Below are positions 21,172 through 33,644 of a stretch of DNA of 64,000 nucleotides, piece after piece; position 1 is the stretch's first letter; the number at the start of each line of letters is the position of its first letter. Under the pieces are notes generated by a model that had not been told where the DNA came from, did no database searches, and saw nothing but the letters and a program-made list of their open reading frames with translations. The translations under genes were made by a program, and so were the position numbers. The stretch is from Beverwykella pulmonaria (taxonomy: Eukaryota > Ascomycota > Dothideomycetes > Pleosporales > Melanommataceae). The DNA is taken from contig BCHH01000005.1 of the NCBI GenBank assembly GCA_001599595.1, positions 674,034 through 738,033 on the forward strand, written 5' to 3'.

Positions 21172-23752
21172 ATGCCACCGGAGCCTGACACAGATACCGC
21201 CCAGCAACCCACTTCTGCATCCCGGAAACGAACGCACCCTGAGGACTTCAAGCGCGCTTACAAAGCTTGCATCAATTGTCGTCAACGGAAGGCCAAATGT
21301 ATCTTGGGCACGGGCCCGGATGGTGGGGAGCTGAAGCCCCCGTGCCAAAGATGTAGGAGGGAGATGAGGGAGTGTGTGTTCAGGTCGGAAAGGTCGTGGG
21401 TTAAGAGACGGAAGCCTGGAGAGGCTGGTGAGGAGGGAGTTGGGGAGGCGGATGTGGGAGGTGGGAGGGGACAGGGAATCGGTGCATCAACGGAAAGTGA
21501 GAATGCGATTGCGAATGCGAATGGGCATGCTCGTACGGCTTCTATTCAAACGTGAGTATTTTTCTTTTCTTTTTGTCGGCTGAAGCCACCTACTTATACG
21601 CTCTTTCGTTCCTAGGCTTTGCTGACAGTACTATCCGAAGGTCTCGGCAAGCATCAATCGCGACACCGGCTGACACACCACATGGTGAATTGCTATCCCC
21701 ATCAGCTCGGTTGAGGAGGATATCGATATCCCAACCTGATCTTGCTAGCTCAGTTATGAGAACAGTTGTTTCGAGTGGGAACGACGCTCTCAACCTGTTG
21801 TTCGAAGCAGCTCATCATCGAGACGCAATCGATAACTCGCAAGACCTTCGAGCAAGTGCTTCTCAGCCTTACGAAACCCCTCGATCGGGGCCATCCTTAG
21901 ACCCTTCTTCTCCATTTACCTTTCGCGCTCAACCAGTTCAAATGTCCCAGCCGTCCCCAGAGACTCTCAGGATCTGGACCTCATGCAAATTTGTACAAAT
22001 GGGATGGTTTACTGCCCATGAAGCCATCACCTATGTCGACTTGTTCTTTAAGAATTGCTCTCCTCTATCACCGATTCTGTCCGACTTCTACTCTCATCAT
22101 TCGAATCACTACACCCTAATAGCTCTTGATCCTTTCCTTTGCGTCACGATACTTATGATCTCGTCCCGCTATAACATTCTTCCTGGTGTTGGTGGAGCTT
22201 CGCGAGGCTACTTTGTCCACGACCGCTTATGGGAGCAGTGCCAAAGATTTATCATGAAAATCATGCTAGGCCAAGTCAAAACATCAAAGGCGCAGACTCG
22301 AACTATCGGATCAATTGAAGCTCTTCTTCTTCTGTCTGAGTGGCATCCTCGTGCCCTTCACTTTCCGACTGCTAGTGACGGATGGGATTGCGAGTTGATG
22401 GTCGGCGTAAACAATCACACCGCTGAGGGGATTAAGATAATGGAGGGAGACTCGACATCGAACCGTTGGCTTGAGGATGTCATTGAGCCTGCAAAGCGAT
22501 CCGATCGAATGTCCTGGATGTTGATGGGTTGTGCGCTATCCATGTCTCAAGAGTTAGGGTTGTTCGAAGACAACAGTAATATTGACAAAGACCAGAACTC
22601 CTATCCTAACTTCTCTACCGAGTTCATTATTATGCGCCGAATCCGCGTCCGGAAGCTGTTATATGTGTTCATTGAACAATTATCGTGGCGCCTCGGATGC
22701 ACTTCAATGATCCCACAGAGTTTGAATCATGCTCTGATGGAGAAGATTCCTGTCGATTCTGCAACTGGTGCCGTGGAGCAATGGCAGTCGTTCATGAGTG
22801 CTTGGGTTGAGCTCACCAAGCTGGCCCGATCTGTTTCTGATACCGTATATCCTACAGCATCATTCACGCGCAATCTGTTGCGCACAGGTCGTTATATCGG
22901 ACTTCTTGAGCACTTTCAACCTCTATTGACATCTTGGAGAAAGAAGTATTTAGACCCATGCAGTAAGCCAAAACCAACCACAATTTTGAATATATTGTCT
23001 AACAGCTAGCAGAATTGGAAGTGGGCCTACACGATATGCTTTCAATCGAATACCAGTATGTTAGGATATACACCAACTCTTTGGGTATGCAAGCAGTTGT
23101 TGAGCGTACCCTTGCCGAAGCCGATCCCGATGGCCCATCAGATGATATACTACCTATGAATCTCGAGCCGAGAGACTACGACTTTATTCAAGAGGTTGTC
23201 GATGGTAGTCGCCAGATTCTCCAGAAGGTCTGCCAGCTTTCCGAATCAGGAGCTTTGCGATATTCACCCGTCCGAATCTTCCTACGCATCACCACGTCAT
23301 CCATCTATCTCATCAAAGGCCTAAGCCTTGGAGTGCGAAACACAAAGCTGCAGTCTTCACTAGACATCCTTGACCGCGCTATCAATGCCATGCGCTCTAG
23401 CACCCTCGACGACATGCACCTTGCTTCCCGCTACGCGACACTGCTAGACCTCCATGTTGCCCGCCTCCGCGATAGCTTTATTGTGTCATCGCGACCTCCA
23501 CGGTTGCCCGCACGCCAAAATTCCATGGACAAAGGTGCATCCACTGGCATGGATTTCCTGAACAATCACAACGCTGGCGGTTCTGGTATTGCAGCGCTTG
23601 CAGAGGACGTGTCAGGTTTGATGCCGGATGATGATTGGTTGGCGCTTCCGTTTGACCCTGCAATGGCGCCGTTTGGGTTAGACAACCAGCAGGGGTTTCA
23701 AGGCTTCGACGATGGGACTTTAGATTTTATCTGGGGGTTACCGATGTCATAA
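21172..23752 (+). CDS. Zn(II)2Cys6 fungal transcription factor
   Basis: Exons 21172-21551, 21629-22962 and 23010 (or 23013)-23752 give about 818 residues. The first intron is gtgagt to ctgacag; the second is gtaagc to ctag or cag. The binuclear cluster has cysteines at 33, 36, 43, 58, 61 and 68 (C-X2-C-X6-C-X14-C-X2-C-X6-C), the X14 loop being long (more usual is 5-12), followed by the basic linker KRRKP. The middle region (about residues 250-560) is the helical fungal-TF regulatory domain. Near the C-terminus, acidic stretches with MPDDDWLALPFDP and IWGLPM look like activation motifs. The start was chosen as the first ATG in frame. It is tail-to-tail with HPPD, so it may regulate tyrosine catabolism; that is inference from position. 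Confidence 0.9.
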
Positions 23753-24130
23753 AAATTACTTACTGTATCTACCAGGATGAAACTATACAGCATGTTTTGC
23801 AGTTACGAAGATATGAGGCATTCCGGTAAATGGGAAAGGTATGTGACAGAAACATGTATTGACTTATTCGCACTGCTCTAGTATGCTACTAGTCTATATA
23901 GGTCCTAATACATTGCATAATAATGCTTTCTCGCACCGTAAAGGGTGCATGTTTTCACCATACAATACGGTTAGAAGAATCGAAAATTGGCGACACGAGC
24001 GGTCGTATATCATTATCTTATTTCAAGTACTATGCTTAGACACTGCTCACACAAATCACAACCCTGTCACATTTCATACTCCGAACACTACCAGAGAGTC
24101 CGAGTCAAAGGAAAATGCCATCAACATCCC
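23753..24130. other. Convergent 3' region
   Basis: The 378 bases between the stop codons of the regulator and HPPD, AT-rich, with no coding frame. It should hold both 3' UTRs; no clear poly(A) signal choice can be made. Confidence 0.5.
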
Positions 24131-25413
<1,283 letters not shown>

Positions 25414-26160
25414 TATGATTGTTGTGCGAGTTTAAATATGCAAGGTCGAAAGAAGTTTGCTTAAGTAGAAGAGACAATGCCGATGCTGTTACTCGCTTGA
25501 TTCCAGCTCAGTGAATCGAGGACTCGAGATTCACAAAATGAGAGAACGCTGCTGGAATGTATGTCTGATGTCCCGATGAGGGATTTTTGGAGGTCACACT
25601 GTTTCTTATCTCCCCTCTTCGTCTCCGCACGCTGACTAGTGAAATAGGTATAGACGTACATGTTGATGACGGTCATTGTGCTTAAGCCGAGCGTGAGATG
25701 AGGTTGAGGTTCCTGAATGAACCGCTGTTGCCGCTCGGGGGCGGATATCAATGTGTGGCGCTAGTATGGCGCAGCACCCGGTGTAGCCGGTGCTAGCCGA
25801 GCCTTCATATGTGTTGACCTTGTAAACGCGGAAACAATGCTGCTTCATTTCCTTTTGTCCATTGTGTTAGTAGAATAATGAGCTAGCGTTAGAGTAAAAA
25901 AGGTCGGTCCAAGTTGCTGGGTCATTCAGACGATGGAAACTTTCGTAATCGAGCGCTGAATTCCGCATTTTCCGGCTTGAGCCGCAAAGCCGCGAAGCCG
26001 CGAACGATGAATGAGCGTGCAGCGCGGATGCACGTCACGCCTTGACAATGAGAATCACAGCACTTGTTGAATTTATTAGAGCTTTCTAGTTTTCTCATAT
26101 TCCACTTCGTTCCAAGCCGCCTCACAACCCGACTCCGAAAACTGCCATCAACACAACACC
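25414..26160. promoter_or_regulatory. Divergent promoter region HPPD / TTC36-like
   Basis: The 747 bases between the two start codons contain no supported coding frame. Head-to-head arrangement suggests possible co-expression. I recognise no named operator; short GCCGCAAAGCCGCGAAGCCG repeats lie at about 25980-26000. Confidence 0.45.
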
Positions 26161-26931
26161 ATGGCCATCCCGACTAGCACCCCATCCGCAGCTCTATCCG
26201 CCAATGACGCACGCATTCTCCATGCCCTCTTCGATCCAGAAACCCTCCCTTCCTCTGTCGCACAAGCCAAAGAAGCCTCAGCAATTGACAACTCGCTCCC
26301 ACCACATCCCTCGATATCATCATCACAGCTGGACATTCTTGAAAAACAGCAAAACGAACTTGTTCGGCGAATAAACTCTGTCGATTCAAGCCCAGAGAAG
26401 GAGACAGTTGTAGTAGATGAGGCGTTACAAGAGCTGGACCAAGTAATAGATCGATGCCCTAAGTATCCGAGCGCATACGTAAACCGTGCAATGGTACGCA
26501 GGATAGCGCTCGAAACCACCCTTTCATCCTCCACAAAGTCTCCACAAGAAAAGAAATCCGGAATCTTCGCCCTCCCCACCCCATCCATAGATCTCCTCTT
26601 TACCGACCTCACCCACGCCATCTCCATTTCTCTCCCCTCCCCCACCACATCCCCTGTCTCCACATACCACGCGCGCATCCTGCGCACCGCGTACTCGCAC
26701 CGCGCATATCTTTACCTCAAAGCGTCGGAGTTGCGAGTTGAATGGAAAGGGAAAGTAGGCAGTGAGCTGGAAGAGTTAGCGTCGAGGGATTTCGCGGAGG
26801 CGGCGCGGTACGGCGATGAGAAGGCGAGGGAGATGAGCGTTAGGACCAATCCGTATAAAAAAATGTGTGGTGCGATTGTGAAGAATGCGCTTAGTGAGGA
26901 GCGGAGAGGGGCGGATTTGGGGGGCTTGTAA
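26161..26931 (+). CDS. TTC36-like tetratricopeptide protein
   Basis: A single-exon 256-residue frame. The layout matches animal TTC36 closely. It has an N-terminal NDARILHALFDPET motif (human has an equivalent NDxAVLxAIFNP), then a helix pair and TPR-like units around residues 55-130 (ALQELDQVIDRCPKYPSAYV). A second unit follows (HARILRTAYSHRAYLYL...SRDFAEAARYG). The distinctive C-terminal signature is TNPYKKMCGAIVKNAL (human NPYAALCNRML). A low-complexity Ser/Pro-rich insertion of about 40 residues separates the TPR units. TTC36 is a small cytosolic adaptor. In mice it has been linked to HPPD stability, which makes its position head-to-head with HPPD striking. The assignment is by remembered family pattern. 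Confidence 0.82.
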   Translation: MAIPTSTPSAALSANDARILHALFDPETLPSSVAQAKEASAIDNSLPPHPSISSSQLDILEKQQNELVRRINSVDSSPEKETVVVDEALQELDQVIDRCPKYPSAYVNRAMVRRIALETTLSSSTKSPQEKKSGIFALPTPSIDLLFTDLTHAISISLPSPTTSPVSTYHARILRTAYSHRAYLYLKASELRVEWKGKVGSELEELASRDFAEAARYGDEKAREMSVRTNPYKKMCGAIVKNALSEERRGADLGGL

Positions 26932-28447
26932 GAGTACGTATAGAATGGGGGAAGTCGGACTTCGGCGGGGGATATTGTCGCGCAGTTTCAATCTTGATGA
27001 TATCGAGCTTAACTCGCACAGTCATGATATGAGAGCTCCAGCACCTATCAGAAAAGCACCCTCAAACGATAGCAGCAAAGGATGAAGAGAAGACTTCGCA
27101 ACTGCGAACGTCCTTCCTCCCAGACTAACCATTTAATGTCCTTCGTTCCAAGATTTCCGCCTCGATTCCCCTGCACCAAACTGCATATTGACGTATACGA
27201 AATGTATGAAGGGCGCAAAGAGCGCTGCATCTAGCGTGAACTTTGAGGAGATATCGTTTCCTGGCCGCGTCTTGAAAGGACGGCGAACTAACGTGCTGTC
27301 CGAAGATATACACAGGAGAAGCGTTGAGGCGTAGATGCCGGCGGACATGTTCTTGGTGTTGACTTCAGTCGGAACATTCATATCTGCGTATTGGAGGGTA
27401 ATGCAGATGCGCTCATATGGTCGATTTTGAACGCATTCTCGCGGGTGCAGAGAGGATTACTGTTTAGCTATAGAGACCATAGGTTGAAGTGGGGTGGTAG
27501 ATGTCGGCGAGGGTGAAAGCCGCAGTGCCGGGCATGCAGATAGTCTGTCCAGCGAAAGTCGGTTACGGCAATTTCTTTGAGGGGTGTGAGATAGGGCGTG
27601 TGCCGCCCCAGTCATACTCGATGAGGTTGTCGCGCGGGCCTTCGAGGTAGCGGCTGTCGTCTGTGACGAAGTTGACTCTTACGTATCTACATACATCTAG
27701 GATGGCGTGCAGCGTGGGAGGGTATCGTGATTGTAACCGGTAGTTGCTAGGGAAACCGTTGTGATATAGCGGTTGCACGGTGTCTTGGTAACGCTGTTCT
27801 GCCGTGATAGATGCGAAATTGCAATAAGTCAGCATAGTCAGCTCTGCGGTGGTGGGTAGACGATGTTGTGTCAATGAGGGATTAATAGCCAAAGCCATGT
27901 AAATGCATGTGAAAACATCATGTGGCTGTGCCATGAGCGTCAGGCGGATTGACTGGATGGAGGAAGCGCCCGCGTGTCGGTGGCATCATTGTTGTTCAGT
28001 GATAGTAGACGACGACCTTTACTGAACTCTGGAGCACCATAAGAGGGAGCACATAGCTGGTTCTTCCATTTACAAGGCCTAACAGAGTTATGTAAAACTA
28101 AGTATAAATAATTGTGGCAGATACACCTTGTGTAGCGTCTGGTTCAGATCATCTTTCTGCCCGAACCAAGTGGTGTGGGTAGGCGACGGAGCTAAGTTCT
28201 AGGAAGAAAAGCGGATACAGAAGAGATGTATTGAAAGCTGTAGACGCTATGTATGACAAGAGAAACCCAGATATCCCTAATCAGGATCATGTGAGACCAC
28301 TTCCAAGACTCAGAGGTCCCCAAACTCCAATCCCCAAACTCCAATCCCCAAACTCCAACTATGCACCCTATCCAATCCCAGATCTCCCCTTCTTACTCCG
28401 CATTCCTATTGCGAGCCTCTTCTTCGCCTGCTTTTCCTTTCGCTCAT
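26932..28447. other. Intergenic region with an unrecognised minus-strand ORF
   Basis: A 123-codon minus frame at 27563-27934 (starts MAQPHDVFTCIYMALAINP) looks protein-like. If frames are switched near 27600, it could continue as TPLKEIAVTDFRWTDYLHA and then the frame at 27133-27381. I find no splice pattern that joins these cleanly and no family, so I do not call a gene. The remainder is non-coding, with the 3' UTR of the ART gene at the right end. Confidence 0.35.
28317..28358. repeat. Three perfect 14-bp tandem repeats
   Basis: TCCCCAAACTCCAA occurs three times head to tail without mismatch, 90 bases beyond the stop of the ART gene. Perfect copies suggest recent slippage. Confidence 0.95.
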
Positions 28448-31400
28448 CTACACCGTACCCTTCCTAATCGCCGCCATCGCGCTCCCTAGCGGCGAAACAA
28501 TGTGATTCGCCACCGGCGCAGCCGCTGTCCCCGTAAACAAAAACACATACCTTATCAGCACCTCTCTCTGCTCCTTGACGACATGAATCCCACTAGACAC
28601 CCAATTCCCGTTCCCCACCACCTCACACGCAAACATCAACCTCATGTTATGCAGCCCACTCATCCTCCAACTCACCGCCGCGGGAGAATAAGAGAACGAC
28701 GTAGCAGGCTCTTCAGCGAGGTAGATTCCCTTTCCGTGCGCGGCGCCCGTGCGTTGGAGAGCGGTCCCCGAGCCGATGAGCAGGCCTTGTGCGAGGATGG
28801 AGGGAAGGCGGTCGAGTGATGTGCCGTGGAAGAGGACGCGCGTGGTGGGGTTCGCGTTGTTTCTGGGTAGTCTTGCTGCAAACCCTGTCTCGAGATCTGG
28901 ATGCGCGTTCGCAAGCACGAATTGATGTGTGCCCACTGCCAGACCAGGGATCTTGCACAGACCGGTCGCCGACGCGATATACCCTTTATAGTGTGTGCAT
29001 GCCCAGACGAGCAGTTTCTCAGCATCGCGATGCGAGTTGAGCAGAGTCGTGGAAAGACTGCTACTCGCCTTCATGACACTCAGCGTTGGGAGCGCGTTCA
29101 AGATCGTCGTCACGGTACCGGTGTTCGAAATCGGACACCCAGGGAGCAATTCAGCGCGTCCGGAGACGGCGGCGGCATAGACGCCTGTAAGCACCATGTC
29201 CACAGCAAATGGGTCCGTCCATATCTCCGGTATCCTCACTTCCAAGGGTGTGTGGTTCCAGATGTGTATACACGCCGCGCGATCACACGGCAGCGAGCGC
29301 CGGACTTGCACCACACCCGCGTGGCTGTGCGCGAAACCGCATACTATACAAGTACGTGGTAACTGTTTTATATGGTATTTTAGAAACTCGTGGAGATCGG
29401 CGATGCCAGGTCCGAGGCGCTGGATGTATCTGTGGAGGTCGCGGTTAAGCTGGAATACGAAAGGCGTGAGCTTGCCTCTGCAATATGCTTCGTCGGGCTC
29501 CTTTGAGCGTTCAAAACACACGTACGGTGAGTGCTCGGGGTACTTCCCGTTCGGGTCCGAATCCGTATCCAAATGCACACAGAAAGCCGGCGGCATCCCA
29601 CCTGCATAGTCCAGAAACAGATGTATGAGCAGCGTCTTCGCATTTCCAATCCCCATTGCGCCGCGTTCCAAGTCAGTGAAGTCGAGCGGAAAGCTAATCT
29701 CCACCTCATTATCACCATGTTTCTCTACCGCATCGATGACGCTCAGGGGTAGCAGCTCTAATTCCTCGTCCAGCAGGCTGATGTCCTGGATGCCCAACTG
29801 CTGCAAGAATACGGCTGTGCCCATCGGATCCCTCGCTTTGAGCGCTCTCTGGATGCCATCCAAGCGATCTGCTTCGGCAAGAATCTGCTTCTCTTGGTTT
29901 TCGTGATATTGTATCGCTGCTGCAAGTTTATCTTCGGGTACCATGTCCTCGTGCGTCTCGAGATGCAGGAGGAAAGCTATAGATCGGATAGCCTCTTTGT
30001 CGGAGTCGAGCATGTCATCGTCTTGTAGCCATCCCGCAATCCTAACTTCAGTGACTGGTACGGGAACTATTCCATCCTTGGCCGAATCCATAGAATCCCA
30101 TATCTGTTGGCAGGCCTCGGCGCCTTCGTCGCTTGTTGCTAGCAGTGCTACTACGCAGTTGGAGACTTCGTATGCGTTTTCTCCTTCCTTCGACAATCTT
30201 CCCGTAATACTCTGCATCAATATCTCAACCTCCTGCTCCTGCGCCTCACTCAGCGCATTCAGAATCCTAACCAAATACTCCACCCACAGCCCCTCACCAC
30301 CCTTCAACAAACACCGAACCGGCGTCTTATTTTCGCCCAAGAACTCTTCCAGCCTCACAAGCGGCGTAACATACGCCGACAATTGCTGCACCCAAAGATG
30401 CAAATCTAATCGAAGGATGGCGGGCGGCGCCGCCTTCGGATTCGTAATCGTGTCTGCAAATACCGTGTACAGGTCGAGCATCCACTGCGACCATTCCCAG
30501 ACTCTGAACTCTTTCAGTGTATAATCCAAGATTGTGGCAGATTGCTTCTCGATCATGTTGAAGAGGATGCCCTTCCATGTCTGCGCCGCAATCGGATGAT
30601 CCGTACCAGCTAGAAGGCGTGTAAACTTGATGCAACTCATCTCTTTATGCTCCCTTTTCTCAGTTAAAATCGGGAGGACTTGGGTGACAAACTCGTCGGG
30701 GAGTTTGGTAATTTGGCCGAGGATCCAGCACCGTAGGACAAAATCCATGCCCGTGACCCTACACGCTACGATAGCCAATTTCTTCCGGTCTGCACTCTTT
30801 GTTCCGGCCCAAACCCCCAATATAGCGTCCACAGTCCGCTGCGAGGCATGGCCAATAGTCCCGCGCTCCATGAAGCGATCTATGCAGAAAGATTCAATCG
30901 CATCCTTCAATGCATTCTCATGTGTATCAACGACTTTAGCCCCACCCATGGCATCGTAAATCCCGACTATATTCCCTATTTCTTCAGCAGATGGCAGAAC
31001 CTCCAGCTGGGCCTTCAACGCGGTATCCAGCAGCGGAAGACAGCGCTCAGAGCTCTTGATGATGCGGCAGAAAGTGTGGAATTCTTGTAGGAGGTGTGTC
31101 CACGCCAGACGGGTCATAATGTGTGTGCGGACGGCGGCCTGGCAATCGAGGACGCATTTCTCGATACCCTGGATTAGCCAAGGTTGGAGGAGGACTTTAC
31201 GGAGCGCCTCAGCGTGAGTATCATCTAAAGCGCATATCAAGTGCTGCAGAGCGGATATATGCTGTCCGCCTATCTTTGGCCGTGCAAGATACACTTCGAG
31301 AATCGCGTTGTGGACGTGAAAGTTCGGCGTATCCCTAATCTTGCTAACAGCTTCCAGCAACTGTAAACCCTCTTGCGTGATCGGCCGTGTAATAGTCAGC

Positions 31401-32479
31401 TGAACGAACATCTTCCACGCACCCTGACCGCCCGCCAACGCTCCCTCCATGGCGACCCCAACTCTTGCTAGAATGTCCCTCAGCTCATCCTTGGTGCAGG
31501 CCGGGACTTCAATGACCAGACTCCGAAACCTAACAAGCGCCTTCTCAGCCCCATACTGCTCTACTACTCCCTCTCTTAGCGTCCCTTTCGTCCCGGTAAT
31601 GAAATCTGGGCCCTCCAACGCAAGCATATCAGGCAGTATACCTCTCTTCACGCAATCCAATCCATTTAGCATCGTAATTCGGTCCAGATTCGGTTTCCAG
31701 TTAGCCCAGATCCGCCAGATAGGGAACTGGATATCGAGCAAGCGCTCTGGGAGGAGATGACCCGGCGGCGTTACGGGCGGGGAGTTCTGCACGAGGGATG
31801 ACAGCCACGCAATTGATGTGTGCGCAGTTACCCACAGACATTTCAGCTTTAGTCCTTCAAGGTACGAAGCGAAGTCCCCAAATGCCCGGCGTGCAAGTAT
31901 GGCAAAGTCTGGAAGTACGTTCATGTTCGGTACGTTGCTGGTTGCGAGTACGGCACACATCCCCTCGAGGTATCTCCCAGCTGCCCCAGCCCCGTGTATT
32001 GCGTATGGGAGAAGCCTGTGAGCCCAGTGTGCTTCGAGATCGGAGACGGCCTTCGGATTACAGTAATTTGCTGCAATTAGCGAATGCAGGAATATCTCTA
32101 TCCCATAGAATGTCGCAGGCGCGATATTAAGCTCGACGTTCAGCAGTGCTCTGACTGACGCCGGGGACATGGCATGTGCGCACGCCGCGATGGCAATATC
32201 CCTTGCTTCATGACTCTCGATAAGTATCGCCAGCCGTAGATCCGTATCCGCCTGTGTGATCTTTCCTTTTTTCTTGAGGTAGTTGTCGGTGTGTTTCCTG
32301 ACTAAAAGATAGGGAAATTGTTTGTCTGATGGACGGAGAATCCCGGCCGTGAAGTCAATTTGCTGATGCCATTCATCGCTCGGTTTGGTCTTGCTGAAGA
32401 ATGACTTTTTACCTCGGAGGATGCCCAGGCGTTTATCGTAGCCACGGTCTATCGCTGCGGGGAGGAGCATTGTGGTCAT
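28448..32479 (-). CDS. Large protein with C-terminal PARP-like mono-ADP-ribosyltransferase domain
   Basis: An uninterrupted 1343-residue frame. The last about 130 residues form a PARP catalytic fold of the PARP6/8/16 type. LFHGTSLDRLPSILAQGL (His of the triad, about residue 1215) is followed by GAAHGKGIYLAEEPATSFSY (Tyr). The position of the PARP1 catalytic Glu is Ile (GIHVV...VLIRYVF), so the H-Y-I triad predicts mono- rather than poly-ADP-ribosylation. About 150 residues earlier, CIVCGFAH and LPCDRAACIHIW look like a four-cysteine metal site, also seen in PARP6/8 relatives. The first about 900 residues are mostly helical, repeat-like and unassigned. Many fungal relatives carry a C-terminal E2 ubiquitin-conjugating domain; none is present here. 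Targets are unknown. Confidence 0.85.
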   Translation of the reverse strand: MTTMLLPAAIDRGYDKRLGILRGKKSFFSKTKPSDEWHQQIDFTAGILRPSDKQFPYLLVRKHTDNYLKKKGKITQADTDLRLAILIESHEARDIAIAACAHAMSPASVRALLNVELNIAPATFYGIEIFLHSLIAANYCNPKAVSDLEAHWAHRLLPYAIHGAGAAGRYLEGMCAVLATSNVPNMNVLPDFAILARRAFGDFASYLEGLKLKCLWVTAHTSIAWLSSLVQNSPPVTPPGHLLPERLLDIQFPIWRIWANWKPNLDRITMLNGLDCVKRGILPDMLALEGPDFITGTKGTLREGVVEQYGAEKALVRFRSLVIEVPACTKDELRDILARVGVAMEGALAGGQGAWKMFVQLTITRPITQEGLQLLEAVSKIRDTPNFHVHNAILEVYLARPKIGGQHISALQHLICALDDTHAEALRKVLLQPWLIQGIEKCVLDCQAAVRTHIMTRLAWTHLLQEFHTFCRIIKSSERCLPLLDTALKAQLEVLPSAEEIGNIVGIYDAMGGAKVVDTHENALKDAIESFCIDRFMERGTIGHASQRTVDAILGVWAGTKSADRKKLAIVACRVTGMDFVLRCWILGQITKLPDEFVTQVLPILTEKREHKEMSCIKFTRLLAGTDHPIAAQTWKGILFNMIEKQSATILDYTLKEFRVWEWSQWMLDLYTVFADTITNPKAAPPAILRLDLHLWVQQLSAYVTPLVRLEEFLGENKTPVRCLLKGGEGLWVEYLVRILNALSEAQEQEVEILMQSITGRLSKEGENAYEVSNCVVALLATSDEGAEACQQIWDSMDSAKDGIVPVPVTEVRIAGWLQDDDMLDSDKEAIRSIAFLLHLETHEDMVPEDKLAAAIQYHENQEKQILAEADRLDGIQRALKARDPMGTAVFLQQLGIQDISLLDEELELLPLSVIDAVEKHGDNEVEISFPLDFTDLERGAMGIGNAKTLLIHLFLDYAGGMPPAFCVHLDTDSDPNGKYPEHSPYVCFERSKEPDEAYCRGKLTPFVFQLNRDLHRYIQRLGPGIADLHEFLKYHIKQLPRTCIVCGFAHSHAGVVQVRRSLPCDRAACIHIWNHTPLEVRIPEIWTDPFAVDMVLTGVYAAAVSGRAELLPGCPISNTGTVTTILNALPTLSVMKASSSLSTTLLNSHRDAEKLLVWACTHYKGYIASATGLCKIPGLAVGTHQFVLANAHPDLETGFAARLPRNNANPTTRVLFHGTSLDRLPSILAQGLLIGSGTALQRTGAAHGKGIYLAEEPATSFSYSPAAVSWRMSGLHNMRLMFACEVVGNGNWVSSGIHVVKEQREVLIRYVFLFTGTAAAPVANHIVSPLGSAMAAIRKGTV

Positions 32480-33644
32480 ACTATGCGAAGCCTAGGGGAT
32501 GTAATTGCATGGGTGTTGAACTGATATTTGTCAGTGGCACTGTTCTACAACTTCGAGAAGGTGGACTTACGAAGTAAATCAGAATTTCTTCAAAATGATC
32601 TTCACAGTCTGCACTACAATACTGGTCTGATCCCAGAGGAGAGTTTGGTTATCAGAAGGGTTATGAGGGTGTAGTAGGCGTAGCAGCAGTGTGTACCATA
32701 GAAGACCCAGGACGATTAAACGAATTATGAGAACGCCAATACCAAAATGTTACAAGAAAACCACTATGTTGGACTGAAGAAATTAGATTGAATCAACTAT
32801 TGCCGAAGAAGGTGTCACAAGGTACTTACAAGGGATGAATCAACGATTGAGAAGCCGCAGTTCGTGCAATACGAATGACAGCCCTCTTCCAAGCCATGCA
32901 ACGACTCACAGGCAACAGATAACGCTCCAATGCCGCCACTCCGCCTCGTATTACAGTAACAGTCTCAATCGAACCATCTGCCTGCCTCCAGAATTCCTCC
33001 AAGGCTGCACCTCATCTAGGCAGGCTGTGCAAGGCTGAGACGGGCGATGCGAAGTGTGGCTTCACCGGGCGCCCGAAACACCACTAGTGACCAGTCGATT
33101 GTGCGCGCTAAAATGTACACCCATTCGCTAGCATATAAAGCCTCAGAGCGCTCGGATTTTAGATATTGGGAATATGGAACTTTAGTGACGAAAGCTGAAG
33201 TGTGGTGGGTGCCTTGAGGTCGGTGCAGTGGGGCATTCCACTGCCACACGAGGTCGATACGAACGACAAAACCAAATATACCCACTATACGTCGTGACGT
33301 CCAACCATTGGCGAGTAGATATGCTTCTGTCTGCCAGGTACCTGCTCAGGCATCCGAAAAAACAAAACCCCGCCCTTTTCTCTGCCGCTTCCGCGGATAT
33401 CTCCGGCAGTCCAGCTGCTCTCGGTGGCATAGAACGTGTTCTAATCAAAATGAGATATTAGATCTGAATACGAGAGGCCGAAAAGTCTATCCAGCCTAAT
33501 TACTGAATTGTAAAACTGGCCATGCGTTGTTGGTATCTATTCACGCTCTAGCGTAAAACCTAAAACCGCCCAGCCTGGTGGACAATAGACAGCTCAGTCA
33601 CTCGCTATCCTATAAAGAACTCCAATGAAATCAGACGTCAGTCA
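32480..33644. other. Intergenic region upstream of ART gene
   Basis: No supported coding frame. Short mirrored frames at 33016-33499 do not resemble known proteins. It should hold the ART promoter on the left and the 3' UTR of the next minus-strand gene on the right. Confidence 0.45.

Noticed and set aside
28317..28358. Repeat array as CRISPR
   Set aside because: Units are direct tandem copies without spacers, in a eukaryotic genome.
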